Shown here: one piece after another, positions 4,950 through 8,135 of the stretch
Numbering within the stretch: the first letter of the stretch is position 1
Layout of the letters: the number at the start of each line of letters is the position of its first letter
Assembly (NCBI GenBank): GCA_003524845.1
Contig: DQGR01000008.1
Coordinates: forward strand, 1-8,135
Reading direction: 5' to 3'
DNA length: 8,135 bases
Origin: Patescibacteria group bacterium
GTDB lineage: Bacteria > Patescibacteriota > Microgenomatia > UBA10105
Notes under the pieces: model-generated
Databases searched by the model: none
Told to the model about the DNA's origin: nothing
Seen by the model: only the letters and a program-made list of their open reading frames with translations
Program-made: the position numbers and the translations under genes

Positions 4950-4983
4950 TTTACGCTTCTGCTATACTCTTTACATAGTTTAC
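4947..4983 (+). promoter_or_regulatory. Promoter and possible operator of the toxin-antitoxin operon
   Basis: An extended -10 element, TGC-TATACT, is at 4960-4968; no good -35 is seen. An identical 8-bp direct repeat, TAGTTTAC, flanks it at 4947-4954 and 4976-4983. Phd/YefM-type antitoxins usually repress their own promoters, so these copies are candidate binding sites (inference). Unlike other genes here, the transcript has a leader, and AGGAG (4986-4990) lies 6 nt before the ATG at 4997. Confidence 0.55.
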
Positions 4984-4996
4984 TCAGGAGTTACGT

Positions 4997-5233
4997 ATGC
5001 AAATAATTACTATTAACGAAGCTAAAATGAACCTATCAAAACTGATTGCCCAAGCGGCAAAAGGTGCTGAAGTGGTAATCAGCAAAAGCGGAAAACCGGT
5101 GGCTAAACTGGTAAGCGTTGTAACGCAACCCAAGAAAAGAACTCCGGGTTTACTCAAGGGAAAAATCTGGATCGCGCCTGATTTTACTGATGAAGATCAA
5201 ACGATGAACCAGCTCTTTTATGGTGAAGAGTAA
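4997..5233 (+). CDS. Type II antitoxin, Phd/YefM family
   Basis: The 78-residue protein neutralises the toxin encoded directly downstream and, in this family, also binds the operon promoter. The N-terminal region (MQIITINEAKMNLSKLIAQA, then GAEVVISKSGKPVAKLV at about 28-44) is a typical Phd/YefM DNA-binding and dimerisation fold. A variable linker with basic residues follows. The C-terminal tail (KIWIAPDFTDEDQTMNQLF) is the usual flexible toxin-binding part. The start is supported by AGGAG 6 nt upstream. Its last 14 nt overlap the toxin gene, a common arrangement that ties toxin translation to antitoxin translation. Confidence 0.88.
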   Translation: MQIITINEAKMNLSKLIAQAAKGAEVVISKSGKPVAKLVSVVTQPKKRTPGLLKGKIWIAPDFTDEDQTMNQLFYGEE

Positions 5234-5591
5234 ACGTTATCTTCTGGATACACATATATTTATCTGGTGGCTCAGCGACGACCCACGACTATCAACTTCC
5301 TACAGAAAGATACTGACACAAGGCGAAAATACTGTTTATTTGAGCATTGCAAGTATTTGGGAAATGTACCTGAAACAAGAATCGGGTAAATTGAAGTTTC
5401 CGAAAGAACTTGAAAAAATTATTGGTAAGACCGGTTTTGTCCTGTTGCCAATTTCTTTTACCCATCTGAGTCGTCTTTCACAATTGCCAAAATTACACAA
5501 AGATCCTTTTGACCGGATTCTGATTGCTCAGGCTCAAGTTGAGAAACTTGTATTTATAACTGATGATAAGAAAATACGGCAGTATCTATGA
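5220..5591 (+). CDS. PIN-domain toxin (VapC-like ribonuclease)
   Basis: PIN toxins are Mg2+-dependent ribonucleases that block translation, often by cutting tRNA or rRNA. The 123-residue protein has the standard size and acidic residues: Asp10 in LLDTH, Glu48 in SIWEM, Asp98 in DPFDR, and Asp115/Asp116 in FITDD. The LLDTHIFIWW start together with HKDPFDRILIAQA is the form typically paired with Phd/YefM antitoxins. All catalytic positions are intact, so the toxin is probably active. The start overlaps the antitoxin end by 14 nt, with no independent ribosome-binding site. The stop TGA overlaps the ATG of the Nudix gene (ATGA). The target RNA cannot be told from sequence; being encoded near rRNA is not evidence for a target. 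Confidence 0.9.
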   Translation: MVKSKRYLLDTHIFIWWLSDDPRLSTSYRKILTQGENTVYLSIASIWEMYLKQESGKLKFPKELEKIIGKTGFVLLPISFTHLSRLSQLPKLHKDPFDRILIAQAQVEKLVFITDDKKIRQYL

Positions 5592-6163
5592 CTACTGATG
5601 ACCAGAATGAACAGTTTATCCACGTCAACGAGCACGATGTGATTATCGGCGCTATTTCCCGGAGCAAGGCGCACAAAAACCGCACACTGATCCACCGGTC
5701 AGTCGGCATTTTAATCTGCAACTGGAAAGGTGAGGTGTATTTACACCGCAGAAGTAGTACCAAGGATACTGATCCGGGTAAATGGTCGATCTCAGCGAGC
5801 GGCCATGTGACTGATGGCCAGTCGTATGAAGAAGCAGCCAAACGGGAGCTGTTTGAGGAGCTGGGGGTGAAAACTACGCTCACGTTCCTTGAGAAAAATA
5901 TGATAGCTACCGCATACGAAACTGAAATCGCGGCTCTCTACCGAGGTCAGTTTGAAGGGCCGTTTCTTTTAAATATCCATGAGGTAGCTGAAGGCCGGTT
6001 TTTTGCGCCACCTATAATCGAGCGCATGGTGCGTGAAGGCCAGGTTGAGTTGACCACGATGTCTCTGGTAAACCTCAAACGGACACTCAAGATTTTGCCG
6101 GAACGGGTTGACCTGAATGTATATGTAGTGAAGACGTTTCCGGTTTCATCTCCTGCCCTTTAA
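5588..6163 (+). CDS. Nudix hydrolase (IDI/YfcD-like)
   Basis: This 191-residue protein carries a Nudix box at residues 72-94: GHVTDGQSYEEAAKREL, then FEELGV. The metal-binding RELFEE core (Arg86, Glu87, Glu90, Glu91) is intact; the first Glu of the consensus (position 78) is Gln. The N-terminal part (VNEHDVIIGAISRSKAH, then RTLIHRSVGILICN and LHRRS) matches the isopentenyl-diphosphate isomerase-like or YfcD-like group of Nudix proteins. True isomerase activity is unproven, since many members hydrolyse nucleotide or other diphosphates. The gene overlaps the toxin stop by ATGA, so it is the third gene of the toxin-antitoxin operon. A terminator hairpin begins at its stop codon. Confidence 0.88.
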   Translation: MTTDDQNEQFIHVNEHDVIIGAISRSKAHKNRTLIHRSVGILICNWKGEVYLHRRSSTKDTDPGKWSISASGHVTDGQSYEEAAKRELFEELGVKTTLTFLEKNMIATAYETEIAALYRGQFEGPFLLNIHEVAEGRFFAPPIIERMVREGQVELTTMSLVNLKRTLKILPERVDLNVYVVKTFPVSSPAL

Positions 6164-6193
6164 AGCTAAGCTTTGTCGCAAAGCTTAGCTTTT
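6162..6193 (+). terminator. Intrinsic terminator of the TA-Nudix operon
   Basis: AAAGCTAAGCTTTG (6162-6175), loop TCG, and CAAAGCTTAGCTTT (6179-6192) form a perfect 14-bp stem that runs into TTTT. It overlaps the Nudix stop codon. Confidence 0.85.
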
Positions 6194-6228
6194 ATTCGCT
6201 CAACCTGATTCCAACGTTCTTCCCGAAA

Positions 6229-6244
6229 CCCGCTTCTTAGCGGG
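6229..6244. repeat. Short perfect hairpin
   Basis: CCCGCT-TCTT-AGCGGG. It lies between the TA-Nudix terminator and the rRNA promoter; no T-run follows, so a terminator role is unlikely. Confidence 0.4.
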
Positions 6245-6296
6245 GCGAGCAAGTGCAGGACAAGCTCTTATCAAGGAGAGGAAGTTTAAGGATGTA

Positions 6297-6326
6297 TTGA
6301 CAAGCCTGTAGCAAGTTCGGTACAAT
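6297..6326 (+). promoter_or_regulatory. Promoter of the tRNA-Ala/23S rRNA unit
   Basis: A consensus TTGACA (6297-6302), an 18-bp spacer and TACAAT (6321-6326) predict a start near 6333. It is the only strong promoter seen upstream of the tRNA and 23S genes. Confidence 0.75.
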
Positions 6327-6332
6327 ACGAAT

Positions 6333-6466
6333 AAGGTTGAGGTCAACTCACATCTGTTCATGAGAAATTTACGCATCTACCCAAACTTAAAACAATTTAT
6401 CCGTTGGCGTGCGTAATTTTCTTTTGAGCTTCATTTTGAGCTGACCTACCGGTCAGCTTTTTTTTG
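6333..6466 (+). ncRNA. Possible short leader RNA before tRNA-Ala
   Basis: Between the predicted start and the terminator at 6439-6465 lie about 130 nt with no known RNA family that I recognise. It could be an rRNA leader, a discrete small RNA or a remnant of a 16S leader. A weak boxA-like stretch, CTTAAAACAATTTATC (6386-6401), resembles the sequence around boxA in E. coli rrn leaders. It also contains an 18-codon frame from ATG 6360 to TAA 6416, without a well-placed ribosome-binding site. Confidence 0.35.
6439..6465 (+). terminator. Intrinsic terminator in the leader of the rRNA unit
   Basis: AGCTGACC (6439-6446), loop TACC, and GGTCAGCT (6451-6458) form a perfect 8-bp stem followed by eight T. 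It lies between the strong promoter and tRNA-Ala, so it must be bypassed if that promoter feeds the 23S gene. Confidence 0.8.
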
Positions 6467-6482
6467 GTTCACTAGTTAACGA

Positions 6483-6530
6483 TTCGCCGTAGGCGAAGAG
6501 TTTACGAGTGATCAATCCGCCTTAGGCGGA
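6483..6530. repeat. Two dispersed hairpins, TTCGCC/GGCGAA and TCCGCC/GGCGGA
   Basis: TTCGCC-GTA-GGCGAA at 6483-6497 and TCCGCC-TTA-GGCGGA at 6516-6530 are perfect 6-bp stems with 3-nt loops. They match the palindrome family found at 2025, 2834, 3146, 3209, 6791 and 7956. Confidence 0.65.
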
Positions 6531-6573
6531 GCACCTTGTAAAAATTATTAGACAGATCCAACCGAAGCCATTT

Positions 6574-6645
6574 GGGCCCATGGCGTAACGGTAGCGCGCC
6601 TCGTTTGCAACGAGGAGGTTAGGAGTTCGAATCTCCTTGGGTCCA
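6574..6645 (+). tRNA. tRNA-Ala (anticodon UGC)
   Basis: The cloverleaf is complete. The acceptor stem GGGCCCA pairs with TGGGTCC and contains the G3-U70 wobble pair that identifies tRNA-Ala. The D stem GGCG/GCGC... closes with normal pairs. The anticodon stem CCTCG/CGAGG holds loop TTTGCAA with TGC at 6606-6608. The T arm is AGGAG-TTCGAAT-CTCCT. The discriminator is A6645, and CCA is not encoded (the next bases are CA). Its place just before 23S matches the spacer tRNA-Ala of classical rrn operons. Confidence 0.95.
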
Positions 6646-6669
6646 CAAATGATTGTTGGATTGCTCAAT

Positions 6670-6727
6670 TGCTAAATTGTTACAAACTGGAGAGTTGGTA
6701 GCAATTTAACCATTTAACAATTTAACA
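6670..6727 (+). repeat. Inverted AT-rich repeat in the tRNA-23S spacer
   Basis: TGCTAAATTGTTA (6670-6682) can pair with TAACAATTTAACA (6715-6727) with one mismatch; related ATTTAAC units are repeated between them. This may be an RNase III-type processing stem, though the opposite flank of 23S is outside the window. Confidence 0.4.
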
Positions 6728-6734
6728 ACAGTTT

Positions 6735-6747
6735 TGCTCATTAACAA
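6735..6747 (+). promoter_or_regulatory. boxA-like antitermination site before 23S
   Basis: TGCTCATTAACAA differs at one base from the E. coli rrn boxA, TGCTCTTTAACAA, and lies in the spacer before 23S, as in classical operons. BoxA RNA recruits NusB-S10 and suppresses premature termination. Confidence 0.65.
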
Positions 6748-6781
6748 GTTAAATTTTAGTTTTTTTACATCTTAAAATGTG

Positions 6782-6815
6782 ATCCCGCAGTCCGCCAGTT
6801 GGCGGACGGAGGGAT
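6782..6815 (+). repeat. Hairpin with TCCGCC/GGCGGA core just before 23S
   Basis: ATCCC (6782-6786) pairs with GGGAT (6811-6815), and GTCCGCC (6790-6796) pairs with GGCGGAC (6801-6807) around AGTT. The internal loop is GCA/GGA. It belongs to the dispersed hairpin family and lies 14 nt before the predicted 23S 5' end, so it may affect processing. Confidence 0.5.
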
Positions 6816-7112
6816 TAATTTAAAATAAAAAGACTACTCATAAGGCCAACAATGGATGCCTAGGCTTGTTTTGCCGAGGAAGGACGCATATGGCGGCGAT
6901 ACGCGTCGGGTAGGAGCCATACTCCTGTGATCCGGCGGTTTCCGAATGGGGAAACCCCTCCGATTCGTCGGAGAGCCAGTTGTAAAGATGACCGCAAGGT
7001 CGGAATAGTGACTGGCAGGTAAGCACCTGAACTGAAACATCTCAGTAAGGTGAGGAAAAGAAATCAGTAGAGATTCCGTAAGTAGCGGCGAGCGAAAGCG
7101 GAACAGCCTAAA

Positions 7113-7191
7113 CCCCTCACCATTTGGCGTATAAATGCAGGTTATTCCGGTGAAGAGAATTTCTGTTATTTGTACATCAAATGGTGAGGGG
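7113..7191 (+). repeat. 23S insertion 1, closed by CCCCTCACC/GGTGAGGGG
   Basis: CCCCTCACCATTTG (7113-7126) pairs perfectly with CAAATGGTGAGGGG (7178-7191), 14 bp, enclosing 51 nt. It sits in the variable hairpin after AGCGGAACAGCC, roughly E. coli 270-370, and the native AACC/GGTT stem flanks it. Confidence 0.75.
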
Positions 7192-7474
7192 GGTTGCGGG
7201 GCAGAAGTCGTGGGATTGACGAGAGATAGAAGAATTGCCTGGAATGGCAAGTCATAGAGAGTGAAAACCTCGTATTTAAAATCTCAAGTCACCCTATTCT
7301 GTTCCCAAGTACTACGGGATACGCGAAAGCCCGTGGGAATCTGGGTGGGCCACCATCCAAGGCTAAATACAAAACAAGACCGATAGTGAACGAGTACCGC
7401 GAGGGAAAGGTGAAAAGCACCCCGGAAGGGGAATGAAATAGTACCTGAAATTGTTGGCTAACAAACAGACGAAG

Positions 7475-7579
7475 TCCCTCACCTTTTTTAAGAAGAGGGT
7501 GGGATTTAAATTTAAAGAAGGCGAAGTCGTTTTGCTTTCTGGTGAAAACCAATGCCTTTTTGTTGAAAAAGGTGAGGGA
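7475..7579 (+). repeat. 23S insertion 2 in helix 25, closed by CCCTCACC/GGTGAGGG
   Basis: TCCCTCACCTTTTT (7475-7488) pairs perfectly with AAAAAGGTGAGGGA (7566-7579), 14 bp, enclosing 77 nt. The position matches helix 25 (E. coli about 540-550), a known site of RNase III-excised intervening sequences in other bacteria. A competing hairpin, CCTTTTT-GTTG-AAAAAGG (7555-7572), uses the same right arm. Confidence 0.75.
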
Positions 7580-7635
7580 TGACGTCGTGCCTATTGAAGA
7601 ATGAACCGGTGAGTTATCGGCTACTGCAAGCTTAA

Positions 7636-7692
7636 CCCCTCACCATGCTCTTGAACAAAGTTACATCTTAAATTCGAGGATATGGTGAGGGG
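7636..7692 (+). repeat. 23S insertion 3, closed by CCCCTCACC/GGTGAGGGG
   Basis: CCCCTCACCAT (7636-7646) pairs perfectly with ATGGTGAGGGG (7682-7692), 11 bp, enclosing 35 nt. It lies between GCAAGCTTAA and GGAGGCGCAGCG, near E. coli position 600. The interior is unrelated by eye to those of insertions 1 and 2. Confidence 0.75.
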
Positions 7693-8135
7693 GGAGGCGC
7701 AGCGAAAGCGAGTCCTAATTGGGCGACCTAGTAGTATCCGGTAGACCCGAAACTGGGTGAGCTAATCATGAGCAGGGTGAACCCCGGAGAAATCCGGGAG
7801 AAGGCCCGAACTCGTCAAGGTTACAAACTTGTGAGATGACTTGTGATTAGGGGTTATATGCCAATCGAACCCAGAGATAGCTGGTTCTCCCCGAAATATA
7901 TTTAGGTATAGCCTTCGTTTTTAATTTCCAGGGGTAGAGCACTGAATGGATTCGGTCCGCCTCGGCGGATCGACTTCAATCAAACTCCGAATACTGGAAA
8001 TCCGAAGACGGAGAGTCAGAGATATACGGCTAAGCGCGTGTCTCGAGAGGAAAACAGTCCAGACTTCCATCTAAGGTCTCTAAATAATAGTTAAGTGGTT
8101 AAGGAAATCCGGAACTTAAAACACCCAGGAGGTTG

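Larger units (their letters stand above)
6829..8135 (+). rRNA. 23S ribosomal RNA, 5' part with three insertions
   Basis: Conserved 23S blocks appear in order: ATGGATGCC (6852-6860), TTTCCGAATGGGGAAACCC, CTGAAACATCT, GAGGAAAAGAAATCA, AGTAGCGGCGAGCGAA, CCATCCAAGGCTAAATAC, ACCGATAGTGAAC, GATAGCTGGTTCTCCCCGAA and GGGGTAGAGCACTG. The 5' end is placed at 6829 by alignment to E. coli and could be off by several bases. The window ends near E. coli position 1060, so about the last two thirds are missing. The part present is roughly 250 nt longer than in E. coli. Three hairpins are extended by segments closed by the same inverted sequence (7113-7191, 7475-7579, 7636-7692). No 16S gene precedes it within the window. 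Confidence 0.97.

Noticed and set aside
6834..7552. Minus-strand frames opposite 23S rRNA
   Set aside because: They are antisense to conserved rRNA; no coding signal is needed to explain them.

Overview
The window looks like part of a small bacterial genome, most likely a Patescibacteria (CPR) member. This is inferred from a 23S rRNA gene swollen by short insertions and apparently separated from 16S, many tiny membrane proteins, promoters that abut start codons, and a dense load of short palindromic repeats. TGA acts as a stop in several genes, so the standard bacterial code fits. No lineage-specific protein settles the phylum.

Layout. Positions 1-60 carry the tail of a dispersed repeat. A promoter at 69-96 drives a TPR gene (103-918) split by an in-frame amber codon at 490-492. 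A membrane-anchored D-Ala-D-Ala carboxypeptidase of the S11 family follows (1002-2006). Convergent to it on the minus strand is a tight run of four very small membrane proteins (2585 down to 2088) that I cannot assign to a known system. Positions 2607-3540 hold no convincing gene; they form a repeat island with several hairpins, including two copies of an identical 27-bp sequence. A secreted or anchored protein with a Thr/Pro-rich linker lies at 3560-4558; its likely membrane anchor is in another frame immediately downstream. After it come a 28-residue membrane microprotein resembling one from the minus-strand cluster, and a 67-residue CxxC protein.

Positions 4997-6163 form an operon: Phd/YefM-like antitoxin, PIN-domain (VapC-like) toxin and a Nudix hydrolase, all overlapping, closed by a perfect 14-bp terminator hairpin.

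The right end is an rRNA transcription unit without 16S: promoter 6297-6326, a possible leader RNA with an intrinsic terminator, tRNA-Ala(UGC) at 6574-6645, a near-perfect boxA, then the 5' part of 23S rRNA from about 6829 to the window edge. Three hairpin regions of the 23S carry insertions closed by the same inverted sequence (CCCTCACC / GGTGAGGG). This is the most unusual signal in the window; the microprotein cluster is second.
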